Assembly (NCBI GenBank): GCA_947628575.1
Contig: CANRAK010000035.1
Span: 1-13,481 of the forward strand
Length of the DNA stretch: 13,481 nucleotides
From: an uncultured Clostridia bacterium
GTDB taxonomy: Bacteria > Bacillota > Clostridia > TANB77 > CAG-465
Direction of reading: 5' to 3'
Positions 6,491-13,481 of the stretch are shown here, one piece after another (the stretch's first letter is position 1; each line of letters begins with the position of its first letter). The translations under genes were made by a program, and so were the position numbers. The notes under the pieces were generated by a model, which made no database searches, was not told the DNA's origin, and saw nothing but the letters and a program-made list of their open reading frames with translations.

Positions 6491-7855
6491 TTAATTATAA
6501 TTACTAATTATACTGTCAACTATGGCATTTAAATACTCATTTTTCTTATTTAATAAATTATTTAAGTCATTATCTGAATTAATAAATCCAAGCTCTAAAA
6601 GATATGACTCAGATGATATATTACTATCTCTATATGGATTTTCTGACATAGTTTTATCCCTTCCATCTATATATGCAGATGTCATAATTCCACCAATTTC
6701 TCTTATCATAAAAAGATAAGGTGTATTAGTAGAAAGACTCTCATAAGGAGCATAGCCCATATACTCAGCATACTCATTTGCCTCTTTAACTTCTTGCTTA
6801 GTATATGTTCTTACATACACTCCATCTAAAGCTTTAGCATAGCTATTTACTGAATATTTTCCATCTGTATATTTTACAATATTATCTGCTATTTTTTTAG
6901 CAAAATCTAAATTCAAATTATTAGAAGCATATACTTCTACTCCACCCTCAGATTTTTCTGAAGCGGTGCTATTTAAATGTATAGATAAAGTTAACTTAGC
7001 TTTCGTTTTATATGGTATTCCTGCTCTACCATTATTTCCATAAGACTCTACATATTCATCTTTATCTCTTGTAAGGGCAACTTTATACCCTAATTTTTCT
7101 AGCTTTTCTTTAAGTGAAAATGCATAATCTAAAGTTATATCTGCTTCATGATACTCTTTATACATTGCACCTGGATCTTTACCACCATGTCCTGCATCAA
7201 TTACTATATCACAAGCATTATTTGGCAATGTAGAATATTGACTTCTAATTAGCATATAATCTATAGTTTCTTCATCACTAAAATTATGCTTACTAAAAAG
7301 TATCTCAACTTTATTATTCTTATTATCTTTTGTCAAAGTATAATATTCATCTTTTACATATTTACTTTTATTTGTTATTGAAAATAGTTTATATGTTTCC
7401 TTGTTGTTAGTTGTGCTAACTAGTTTTATAAAAAGAAAATGTTTACCATCACTTATCTTATTTAAATCTATTCCTTCATTTATATTACTAGATAGTTTAA
7501 ATGCTACTTTCCCTTCTTCTTTTGAAAATTCTAAATTATACTCATCATAGTTACAATCTATATCTTCGACTACCAATTTCATAGAGGAAATATCCACATT
7601 TTCAACATCTTCATTTGATATATATCCATTAATATTTAAATGATTGCCATATATAGTAAATAAGTCTAAGCATGCAATTTTATCTTTTTCAACTTCGTTA
7701 AATACTTTAGCTTCTTTTTTTGCCTCTACTAACACCAAATTCCTTTGCTCATTTCGTATTAATATATAATTATATATAACAGCAAGTATTGCCATAATTG
7801 CAATGATTAATATTGGTATTAATATTTTTTTAATTAAATTTCTATCTAGTTTCAT
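6491..7855 (-). CDS. Membrane-anchored N-acetylmuramoyl-L-alanine amidase (Amidase_3)
   Basis: Cleaves the lactyl-peptide amide bond of peptidoglycan using zinc. A single hydrophobic helix near the N-terminus (about residues 9-34) acts as a signal anchor, placing the rest outside. A region of about 180 residues with no catalytic motif follows; it looks beta-rich and may be a wall- or protein-binding domain. The Amidase_3 domain occupies the C-terminal 240 residues. Counting from the ATG, its motifs are DAGHGGKDPGA (His223), the HEAD segment (Glu237), SIHLNS (His293) and LLELGFINS (catalytic Glu421). The frame is open for two more codons to a TTG at 7861. I prefer the ATG at 7855, because the AGAGGT at 7865..7870 is 9 nt from it but only 3 nt from the TTG. 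It begins 16 nt after the flavoprotein stop, so the two are co-transcribed and probably coupled. Confidence 0.93.
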   Translation of the reverse strand: MKLDRNLIKKILIPILIIAIMAILAVIYNYILIRNEQRNLVLVEAKKEAKVFNEVEKDKIACLDLFTIYGNHLNINGYISNEDVENVDISSMKLVVEDIDCNYDEYNLEFSKEEGKVAFKLSSNINEGIDLNKISDGKHFLFIKLVSTTNNKETYKLFSITNKSKYVKDEYYTLTKDNKNNKVEILFSKHNFSDEETIDYMLIRSQYSTLPNNACDIVIDAGHGGKDPGAMYKEYHEADITLDYAFSLKEKLEKLGYKVALTRDKDEYVESYGNNGRAGIPYKTKAKLTLSIHLNSTASEKSEGGVEVYASNNLNLDFAKKIADNIVKYTDGKYSVNSYAKALDGVYVRTYTKQEVKEANEYAEYMGYAPYESLSTNTPYLFMIREIGGIMTSAYIDGRDKTMSENPYRDSNISSESYLLELGFINSDNDLNNLLNKKNEYLNAIVDSIISNYN

Positions 7856-7871
7856 AAGCAAATTACCTCTT

Positions 7872-9425
7872 TTATTTTAATATTTCTATTGCTACCTTAA
7901 TTCCATCTATTGCAGCTGTCATTATTCCTCCAGCATACCCTGCACCCTCACCACAAGGATATAATCCTTCAATATTAGCAGTTAATTTTTCTTTATCTCT
8001 AGTTATTTGTACAGGAGATGATGTTCTAGTTTCAACAGCTGTAAGTACTGCATCTTTATCTGCAAATCCTTTCAATTTATTATCTAAATTTATTAATGCC
8101 TCTTTCATAGTATCAGTTATATATATTGGGAAAAGCTCATTTAAATTTGAAAAAGTCACTCCTGGTCTATATGTAGGTACTACTTTTCCTAATTTTTGAG
8201 TTTTCTTGTTAGCTATAAAATCTTCTACTCTTTGTATTGGTGCATAGTAATTTTCACCACCCATTTTAAAAGCTTCTTTTTCTAACTTTTCTTGAAAATA
8301 CATCCCTGCAAGAGGATTTTTATCTTTAAAATCTGATGGATTAATATTAACTAATAACGCACTATTTGCATTTTTACCATCACGTAAGAAATTACTCATT
8401 CCATTAGTAACGATTGTTTTCTCTTGTGAAGAAGAAGCCATAACTTGTCCACCTGGACACATACAAAATGTATAGCATACTCTACCATTTTTTGCATGAT
8501 ACACTAGCTTATATTCTGCTGGTGGTAGCTTTAATTTTGGATTTTCTCCATACTGTGCTTCATTTATGTCTTGTTGTAAATGCTCTATTCTAACACCAAC
8601 TGCAAAGCTTTTAGATATTATATTTATTCCCTTATCATAAAGCACTTTAAATGTATCTCTTGCACTATGACCTATAGCAAGAACAACACTATCTGTTTCT
8701 ATCTCATTATCCTTTGTATATACTCCAGCTATTTTCCCATCTAAAATTTTAAAATCTACTACTTTTGTATCAAAAAGGAAAGTTCCACCTTTAGATATAA
8801 TATACTCCCTCATATTCTTAACAATTTTTACTAAATTATCTGTACCCATATGAGGTTTAGCAGTATAAAGAATTTCTTCTGGTGCACCAAATTTTACAAA
8901 ATTTTCTAGTACTATTCTTGAGTATATAGAGTTATTTCCTGTAGTAAGCTTACCATCTGAAAAAGTTCCAGCACCACCTTCACCAAACTGAATATTAGAG
9001 CTACAATTTAATTTTCCTGTAGTTATAAATGAATTAACATCTTCTATTCTTTTTTCCACTTTACTCCCTTGTTCAATTACAATAGGCAAAATCCCATTAT
9101 CTACAAGTGTTAAAGCAGCAAAAAGTCCAGCAGGTCCAGCACCTACAATAACAGGTCTAAATTTACTTTTTCTTGTTACATCTATTTTTATTTCATTTAT
9201 ACACTCTACTTCTTTTGCACCTTTTATCTTAGTGTTTTTCTTTAATTCTACATCTACAGAATAGTTATATACAATATCATTTTTATTTCTTGCATCAATA
9301 GATTTTTTGTATATATATGCATTTTTTACATTTTTTAAGTCAATATTATATTTTTCTAAAGCAATTTGTATAACTTCTTCTTTAGATAAATTATCTCTAA
9401 TTTTTATATTACTTAATCTGTACAT
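7872..9425 (-). CDS. FAD-dependent oxidoreductase, COG2509-like
   Basis: A 517-aa flavoprotein of the uncharacterised COG2509 type. An N-terminal domain of about 88 residues precedes a Rossmann FAD-binding motif VIVGAGPAGLFAA (92-104) and its acidic partner IEQG (117-120). Family blocks seen: FGEGGAGTFSDGKL (147-160), VLAIGHSARDTF (248-259), CYTFCMCPGGQVMASS (317-332) and the C-terminal FAD-binding segment YPCGEGAGYAGGIMTAAIDG (489-508). The Cys-rich CYTFCMCPGG stretch is typical of the family, but its role is not known to me. Length is normal. AGGAGC 6 nt upstream supports the ATG. It lies 11 nt after the acetyltransferase and 16 nt before the amidase, so the three form an operon; why a cytosolic flavoprotein sits with a wall hydrolase is unclear. 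Substrate unknown. Confidence 0.93.
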   Translation of the reverse strand: MYRLSNIKIRDNLSKEEVIQIALEKYNIDLKNVKNAYIYKKSIDARNKNDIVYNYSVDVELKKNTKIKGAKEVECINEIKIDVTRKSKFRPVIVGAGPAGLFAALTLVDNGILPIVIEQGSKVEKRIEDVNSFITTGKLNCSSNIQFGEGGAGTFSDGKLTTGNNSIYSRIVLENFVKFGAPEEILYTAKPHMGTDNLVKIVKNMREYIISKGGTFLFDTKVVDFKILDGKIAGVYTKDNEIETDSVVLAIGHSARDTFKVLYDKGINIISKSFAVGVRIEHLQQDINEAQYGENPKLKLPPAEYKLVYHAKNGRVCYTFCMCPGGQVMASSSQEKTIVTNGMSNFLRDGKNANSALLVNINPSDFKDKNPLAGMYFQEKLEKEAFKMGGENYYAPIQRVEDFIANKKTQKLGKVVPTYRPGVTFSNLNELFPIYITDTMKEALINLDNKLKGFADKDAVLTAVETRTSSPVQITRDKEKLTANIEGLYPCGEGAGYAGGIMTAAIDGIKVAIEILK

Positions 9426-9436
9426 TTTCGCTCCTA

Positions 9437-9859
9437 TTATAAATACATACTATATTTTCTACTTTCTGCCTTTTTAAATCCACAATTTTCATAAAAATCA
9501 TGTACACCTTTTTCATCTTCTAAGCATGTAAAATGTATTGTCTTATATCCATTTTCTTTAGCATAGTCTATAACATAATTCATTAGTATTTTTCCTAAAT
9601 TTTGTCTTCTATATGATTTCTTTATTGCTACATTAAATAGCTCTATTGTTGGTTGAAAAGAAAAAGTAAATAAATCTAGTTTGTACATAGTAACACTACC
9701 TACAATTTCATCTTTTTCTTTTAATACAACTATTTCATACGCATTACTATTTTCATCATATTTTAAGTAACTTTCTATATCTTGACTTCCATCAAAAGCT
9801 TCATCTATAAGCTCTTTATATTTTGGTAAATCTTCTCTTTTTAATTTTTCTATTATCAT
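9437..9859 (-). CDS. GNAT family N-acetyltransferase
   Basis: A 140-aa single-domain acetyltransferase using acetyl-CoA. The central strand and pyrophosphate-binding loop are visible as FNVAIKKSYRRQNLGKILM (75-93), where RRQNLGK matches the Q/RxxGxG/A motif A with Lys in the last position. The C-terminal HDFYENCGFKKAES (120-133) is the usual motif-B segment. The substrate cannot be predicted. AAGGTGGG at 9868..9875 serves as ribosome binding site. It is first in a three-gene unit with the flavoprotein and the amidase. Confidence 0.93.
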   Translation of the reverse strand: MIIEKLKREDLPKYKELIDEAFDGSQDIESYLKYDENSNAYEIVVLKEKDEIVGSVTMYKLDLFTFSFQPTIELFNVAIKKSYRRQNLGKILMNYVIDYAKENGYKTIHFTCLEDEKGVHDFYENCGFKKAESRKYSMYL

Positions 9860-9887
9860 AAAAATATCCCACCTTTTTTATACAGAT

Positions 9888-9916
9888 ATTATACTATAAT
9901 TTAACTAAAAATTAAA
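9888..9916 (-). promoter_or_regulatory. Probable promoter of the GNAT-flavoprotein-amidase unit
   Basis: On the minus strand TATAAT at 9888..9893 is preceded after 17 bp by a weak TTTAAT (9911..9916). It lies immediately downstream of the dipeptidase terminator and about 30 nt before the acetyltransferase ATG, where a new promoter is needed. Confidence 0.45.
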
Positions 9917-9942
9917 GAAAAAAGATGCAATATATTGCACCT
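9914..9942 (-). terminator. Terminator of the dipeptidase gene
   Basis: On the minus strand the bases directly after the dipeptidase TAA form an 8-bp stem with one G-T pair (9935..9942 with 9923..9930, loop TATA), then TTTTTTCTTT. The compact hairpin and U-tract fit a classical intrinsic terminator. Confidence 0.75.
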
Positions 9943-11364
9943 TTAATCTAAGCTTAAAATCATATCTATTAATGTTTGTAGCATTTTTTTACAAGATTTT
10001 AAATATAGTGTTTCATTTACAGTATGTACATCCTTTACATCTGGTCCTAATGATATCATATCTAAATATGGTAATTTTTCATATATCATACCACACTCCA
10101 CTCCAGCATGTATAGCACAAACAATAGGTTCTTCATTATTATGCACTTTCTTATATGAGTTTATATACACTTTTTGAAGTTTAGAGTTAGGGTTATATTT
10201 CCAGCCTGGATAATCTCCTTCTTCATTTATTATATACTGTAGTTTTTGTGCAAGCTCATTGTTATATTTTTTATATTCTTCTTTTTTTGTATCATCACTA
10301 GACCTTAGTGATTCTGTAATTAGACATTTACCTTCGTTAATCTTTACAATTCCAATATTACCAGAGCTTTCTACTAAGTCTTCTATATCTTTACTATACT
10401 CTATTACACCTTGTTTTAAATTAATTAATAATGTTAATATGTTTTTACTTTCAGCTTTACTTATACATTTAGCTTTATTATCTATTTTTTTAACAACTTC
10501 TACTTTCACATTTCTATCATCTTTAGTAAATCTAAATTTACAAAGCACACTATTAATACTATCCTCTACATTATTATTAGTTGTTGTAAATACTACTTTT
10601 GTACTATTAGCTATTGCATTATCTTTATTACCACCATTAAAAGAAATAATTTTCAAATTAGGAAGTTCGTTTAACAGTCTTGCTGCTAAATAATTTGAGT
10701 TTATTCTACCTTTATTAATGTCTACACCCGAATGGCCACCATATAGTCCAGATATGCAAAGTTCATATACATTATCTGTAACATCCTCTAGCTCTACTTC
10801 CTTACTATAGTGCATAGTAAGGCCACCTGCACATCCTACAATAGCAGTATTTTCTTCTTCACCATCTAAGTTAATTAGGTAAGATGCATTAATGTTAGAA
10901 TAGTCAAAAGCTCTTGCTCCATTCATTCCAATTTCTTCTTGAGTAGTAAATAGGCACTCTATATTAGGATGCTTAATGTCATTATCCTCAAGAAGTAACA
11001 TTAAAAAAGCTACTCCTACACCATCATCTGCTCCTAAAGTTGTATCTTTAGCTGTAATTGTATCTAAATTTTCAATTATCTCAATTCCATCTTTTGTAAA
11101 ATCATGAATACTATCTGTTGTCTTTTCACAAACCATATCTGTATGTGCCTGAAACATTATTTTTTTTTTATTTTCAAAACCAGGACTTGCTTCTCTTTTT
11201 ATTAACACATTATTGTTTTCATCTTTGTAATATTCTAAGTTATGCTCTTTTGCAAAGTTACAAAGAAAGTCTGCTATTTTTCCTTCTTCTTTTGAATTTC
11301 TTGGCACTTTAGATATTTCTTTAAAATAATTTATTAATTTTGAGTATTTCTCGTCTAATTCCAT
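9943..11364 (-). CDS. pepD: Cytosol non-specific dipeptidase / aminoacyl-histidine dipeptidase (M20 family)
   Basis: A two-zinc metallopeptidase of the PepD group, which hydrolyses diverse dipeptides including Xaa-His in the cytosol. Counting from the chosen start, metal and catalytic positions are FQAHTDMV (His74, Asp76), GADDGVG (Asp113), TTQEEIGMNGA (Glu143/Glu144), INLDGEE (Asp168) and VHTVNE near the C-terminus (His447). The dimerisation-domain motif YGGHSGVDINKGR is also present. The length, 473 aa, is normal. The frame stays open upstream to an ATG at 11430. I start at 11364 because GGAGG lies 6 nt before that ATG, homology begins there, and the longer form would start inside the -35 element of the promoter. 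It is single, with its own promoter and terminator. It probably serves peptide nutrition. Confidence 0.95.
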   Translation of the reverse strand: MELDEKYSKLINYFKEISKVPRNSKEEGKIADFLCNFAKEHNLEYYKDENNNVLIKREASPGFENKKKIMFQAHTDMVCEKTTDSIHDFTKDGIEIIENLDTITAKDTTLGADDGVGVAFLMLLLEDNDIKHPNIECLFTTQEEIGMNGARAFDYSNINASYLINLDGEEENTAIVGCAGGLTMHYSKEVELEDVTDNVYELCISGLYGGHSGVDINKGRINSNYLAARLLNELPNLKIISFNGGNKDNAIANSTKVVFTTTNNNVEDSINSVLCKFRFTKDDRNVKVEVVKKIDNKAKCISKAESKNILTLLINLKQGVIEYSKDIEDLVESSGNIGIVKINEGKCLITESLRSSDDTKKEEYKKYNNELAQKLQYIINEEGDYPGWKYNPNSKLQKVYINSYKKVHNNEEPIVCAIHAGVECGMIYEKLPYLDMISLGPDVKDVHTVNETLYLKSCKKMLQTLIDMILSLD

Positions 11365-11401
11365 ATTTACCTCCATATATCTATATATATTCATTAAGTT
11401 T

Positions 11402-11430
11402 ATTATATGAAATTCTAATATATCTGTCAA
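11402..11430 (-). promoter_or_regulatory. Consensus sigma-A promoter of pepD
   Basis: TTGACA (11425..11430) and TATAAT (11402..11407) on the minus strand are separated by exactly 17 bp. Transcription should start near 11395, about 30 nt before the ATG at 11364. This perfect promoter argues against any pepD start upstream of 11395. Confidence 0.85.
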
Positions 11431-11462
11431 TAATTTTATTATTCCACACTATTCCTATATAT

Positions 11463-11498
11463 AAAAACCATAAGTCATTATTTGGACTTATGGTTTTT
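11463..11498. terminator. Strong terminator after the repeat protein
   Basis: A perfect 14-bp stem (11463..11476 with 11485..11498, 8-nt loop) carries five As on one side and five Ts on the other, so it can work in both directions. It sits 16 nt past the stop of the surface-protein gene and separates it from the pepD promoter. Confidence 0.85.
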
Positions 11499-11514
11499 AA
11501 TTATATAATAAATA

Positions 11515-13481
11515 TTATATTTCTTTTATTTTATTATTTCTTAATGTTATATATGCTATTCCTGATATTGATATAACTGCCATACATAAAATACTCATTA
11601 ATGATATATCTGATGTATCAACATTTTCTTCCGATATTTTCTTATAATAGTATGTTACTACTATATCTTCTTCTGTGTATACTCCATCTTTATTTTGTGG
11701 AATTTTTTCTTCTACAAGTTCGTACCCTTCTATTTCTTTAGGTGATGTTGTATATTTATCTCCTATATATCCTCCTAAATACTCTCTATCTGCTAATTCT
11801 TCTCCTGTATCTATATCTAAATGTTTTACCTCTACTTTTGCTTCAGTTTTTTTATACCAGTAAATTACTTCTATTGTATCCTTTGTCATTGTTCCTTCTG
11901 TATTTTCTGTTGTTCTTGTTAGGATATATTTACTATTCTCATTTTTATTTATTTCTTCAATCTTATCTTCTGTCTTATATTCGTCATCTATTCTTCCTGG
12001 TATTGTTATTTCTTCATATAATTCTTGTTCTGTTTCCTCTTCAAGATATTTAACTATAACTTTTGTTTCTTTTTTCTGATAGTAATATGTAATTGTCTTT
12101 TCTTCTTCTGTATATGTTCCATTTGAATCTTTTGGTAATAATTCTTCAACTAATTCATATTTTCCTTCATTTTTTTCATTTATTTCATCTAATCTATCTT
12201 CTGTTGTATAATCTTCTCCTACATTTCCGTATTTTGTTTCTTCTGAATATAACTCTGTATTTGTATCTTTTTCTAAATGCTTTACTTTTACTCTTGAAGA
12301 TACTACCTCATATTCATATACTACATAGATTGTATCTAGTGTCATACTTCCAGACTTATTTGCTACATCATCATTTACCACTCTATATTTTGTCTTGCTT
12401 GTTGCATTAATCTCACTTTCTCTATTTTGTGTACTATATTCATCATCTACTTTTCCTGTCTTTGTTTCTGTTGGATATAATACATCTGTTACTTCTTCTG
12501 GTTTTGATACATCTGTACCTTTTAATACATGTAATACTTTAACAGTTGCATCTTTTTTCTCATAGTAATATGTAACGTGTTTTTCAGTTTCTGTCATTTC
12601 ACCTTCTGTTGCATCTCCTGTTGTTTCTACAAATTGATATTTATTTGCATATTTTTTATTTATATCTTCTAGCTTGTTTTCAGTAATATAATGGTCATCT
12701 ATTCTTCCTGGTATTTCTATATCTTCATATAATTCTTGTTCTGTTTCTTTTTCTTTGTAGCTTACTGTTACTTTTGTAGCTTTCTTTTGATAGTAATATG
12801 TAACTGTCTTTTCTTCTTCTGTATATGTACCATTTGGTTCTTCTGGTAACATTTCTTCAACTAATTCATACTTACCATCGTTTTTCTCATTTATTTCATC
12901 TAATCTATCTTCTGTTGTATAGTCTTCTCCAACCAGACCATTTTTTGTTTCTTCATCGTATAATTCTTCATTTGTGTCTTTTTCTAAATGTTTTACTTTA
13001 ACAGTTGCAGGTGTTGTTTCATATTCATATACTACATATATTGTATCTACTGTCATAGTTCCAGATTTATTTTCTACATCATCTGTTACTAATTTATATT
13101 GCTCTTTATGTGAGTTATTTATCTCAGTTAATCTATTTTGTGTACTATATTCATCATCTACTTTTCCTGACTTTATCTCTGTTGGACATAATACATCTGT
13201 TACTTCTTCTGGTTTTGATACATCTGTACCTTTTAATACATGTAATACCTTAACAGTTGCATCTTTTTTCTCATAGTAATATGTTACTTCTATATCTGAT
13301 TCTTCAGCTGTTCCTTGCCAATTATTTGTTCTTCTTGTAAATTTATAACTATCTGGTACTTCTGTTGATTGATTTGTTGTGTATGTATCTCCTGGATTTA
13401 AAATTTGCTTCTCATCTGGAGCTAATGTTCTATTTGTTCCTTCTTCTAAATGATGTACTGTTAACTCTACTTGACTTTGTA
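11515..13481 (-). CDS. MucBP-type repeat surface protein, 5' partial
   Basis: The C-terminal 654 residues of a large surface protein; the frame stays open to the right edge, so the N-terminus and promoter lie outside. It consists of eight tandem modules of about 75-84 residues, the first cut by the edge. Each runs from a (T/A)xVxVxHLE strand through an IDDEY/GEDYTT segment to a VTYYYxKK strand: the pattern of MucBP-like modules of Gram-positive adhesins. In order they behave as a, then b-c-d, b-c-d, then e. The b modules begin VLHVLKGTDVSKPEEVTDVL, the c modules carry GEDYTTEDRLDEINEKN, the d modules carry IPGRIDD. After a linker comes NVDTSD (11608..11625), a hydrophobic stretch of about 22 residues and the tail RNNKIKEI: the layout of a wall-sorting signal or C-terminal membrane anchor, with a motif that departs from LPxTG. 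Expected on the cell surface, probably adhesive; the ligand is unknown. A Met at 13056 is inside a module and is not the start. Confidence 0.9.
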   Translation of the reverse strand, partial: QSQVELTVHHLEEGTNRTLAPDEKQILNPGDTYTTNQSTEVPDSYKFTRRTNNWQGTAEESDIEVTYYYEKKDATVKVLHVLKGTDVSKPEEVTDVLCPTEIKSGKVDDEYSTQNRLTEINNSHKEQYKLVTDDVENKSGTMTVDTIYVVYEYETTPATVKVKHLEKDTNEELYDEETKNGLVGEDYTTEDRLDEINEKNDGKYELVEEMLPEEPNGTYTEEEKTVTYYYQKKATKVTVSYKEKETEQELYEDIEIPGRIDDHYITENKLEDINKKYANKYQFVETTGDATEGEMTETEKHVTYYYEKKDATVKVLHVLKGTDVSKPEEVTDVLYPTETKTGKVDDEYSTQNRESEINATSKTKYRVVNDDVANKSGSMTLDTIYVVYEYEVVSSRVKVKHLEKDTNTELYSEETKYGNVGEDYTTEDRLDEINEKNEGKYELVEELLPKDSNGTYTEEEKTITYYYQKKETKVIVKYLEEETEQELYEEITIPGRIDDEYKTEDKIEEINKNENSKYILTRTTENTEGTMTKDTIEVIYWYKKTEAKVEVKHLDIDTGEELADREYLGGYIGDKYTTSPKEIEGYELVEEKIPQNKDGVYTEEDIVVTYYYKKISEENVDTSDISLMSILCMAVISISGIAYITLRNNKIKEI
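11842..13260 (-). repeat. Tandem 711-bp super-repeat in the surface protein gene
   Basis: Two consecutive three-module blocks, 12550..13260 (711 nt, modules of 84, 77 and 76 residues) and 11842..12549 (708 nt, the last module one codon shorter), are direct repeats in phase with the reading frame. Identity is uneven: 12481..12574 and 13192..13285 differ at one base in 94, whereas the third modules have diverged. This suggests duplication of a three-module block with later local gene conversion. Confidence 0.85.

Noticed and set aside
7856..7861. TTG start for the amidase
   Set aside because: It lies only 3 nt from the AGAGG site; the ATG two codons later has proper spacing.
10259..10693. 144-aa plus-strand ORF opposite pepD
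   Set aside because: It is an antisense shadow of a well-supported gene, Leu/Ser-rich without a ribosome binding site. The same applies to the plus-strand ORFs opposite the surface-protein gene (for example 11742..12053 and 12093..12410).
11365..11430. Longer pepD start giving a 495-aa protein
   Set aside because: The extra 22 residues span the -35 and -10 elements of a perfect promoter and have no ribosome binding site; the ATG at 11364 has GGAGG 6 nt upstream.
11842..13260. CRISPR-like array from regular repetition
   Set aside because: The period is protein-coding (module length about 225-250 nt, in frame, no short identical repeats with unique spacers).

Overview
The window is strongly AT-rich and uses the standard bacterial code (TGG for Trp, TGA as stop). 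Its ribosome binding sites are AGGAGG type and its promoters are near-consensus TTGACA/TATAAT. It encodes an oxygen-sensitive class III ribonucleotide reductase, an Amidase_3 cell-wall hydrolase and a large MucBP-type repeat surface protein. Together these point to an anaerobic low-GC Firmicute (Clostridia or a relative), probably host-associated; this is inference, as no species marker is present.

Layout, left to right. Nearly everything is on the minus strand. 224..856 is a small two-helix membrane protein of unknown function with its own consensus promoter and two terminator-like hairpins downstream. 1114..2091 is the only plus-strand gene, a short aspartate kinase. It converges on the next unit through an 11-bp bidirectional terminator. 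2103..6344 is a minus-strand unit read in the order nrdD, a 92-aa gene, nrdG, AI-2E family permease. 6491..9859 is a second minus-strand unit: GNAT acetyltransferase, COG2509-like flavoprotein, membrane-anchored N-acetylmuramoyl-L-alanine amidase. 9943..11364 is a monocistronic M20 dipeptidase (PepD type) with a perfect-spacing consensus promoter and its own terminator. 11515..13481 is the C-terminal 654 residues of a MucBP-type repeat surface protein that runs off the right edge.

Main observation: the class III ribonucleotide reductase appears to be split. The 748-aa NrdD has the ATP-cone, the catalytic barrel and the Cys-rich zinc region, but stops before the glycyl-radical loop. That loop (RRITGYL ... 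DRVKH) is at the C-terminus of the separate 92-aa protein, which starts on an overlapping TAATG and has about 55 extra N-terminal residues. The activase gene nrdG follows with a 14-nt overlap. If real, the radical-bearing Gly is on a separate, obligate small subunit.

Other points of interest are an aspartate kinase that seems to lack one of its two regulatory ACT domains, a 711-bp three-module super-repeat in the surface protein, and a variant (NVDTSD) C-terminal sorting-like signal. Nothing resembling a CRISPR array, IS element, tRNA or rRNA was seen.
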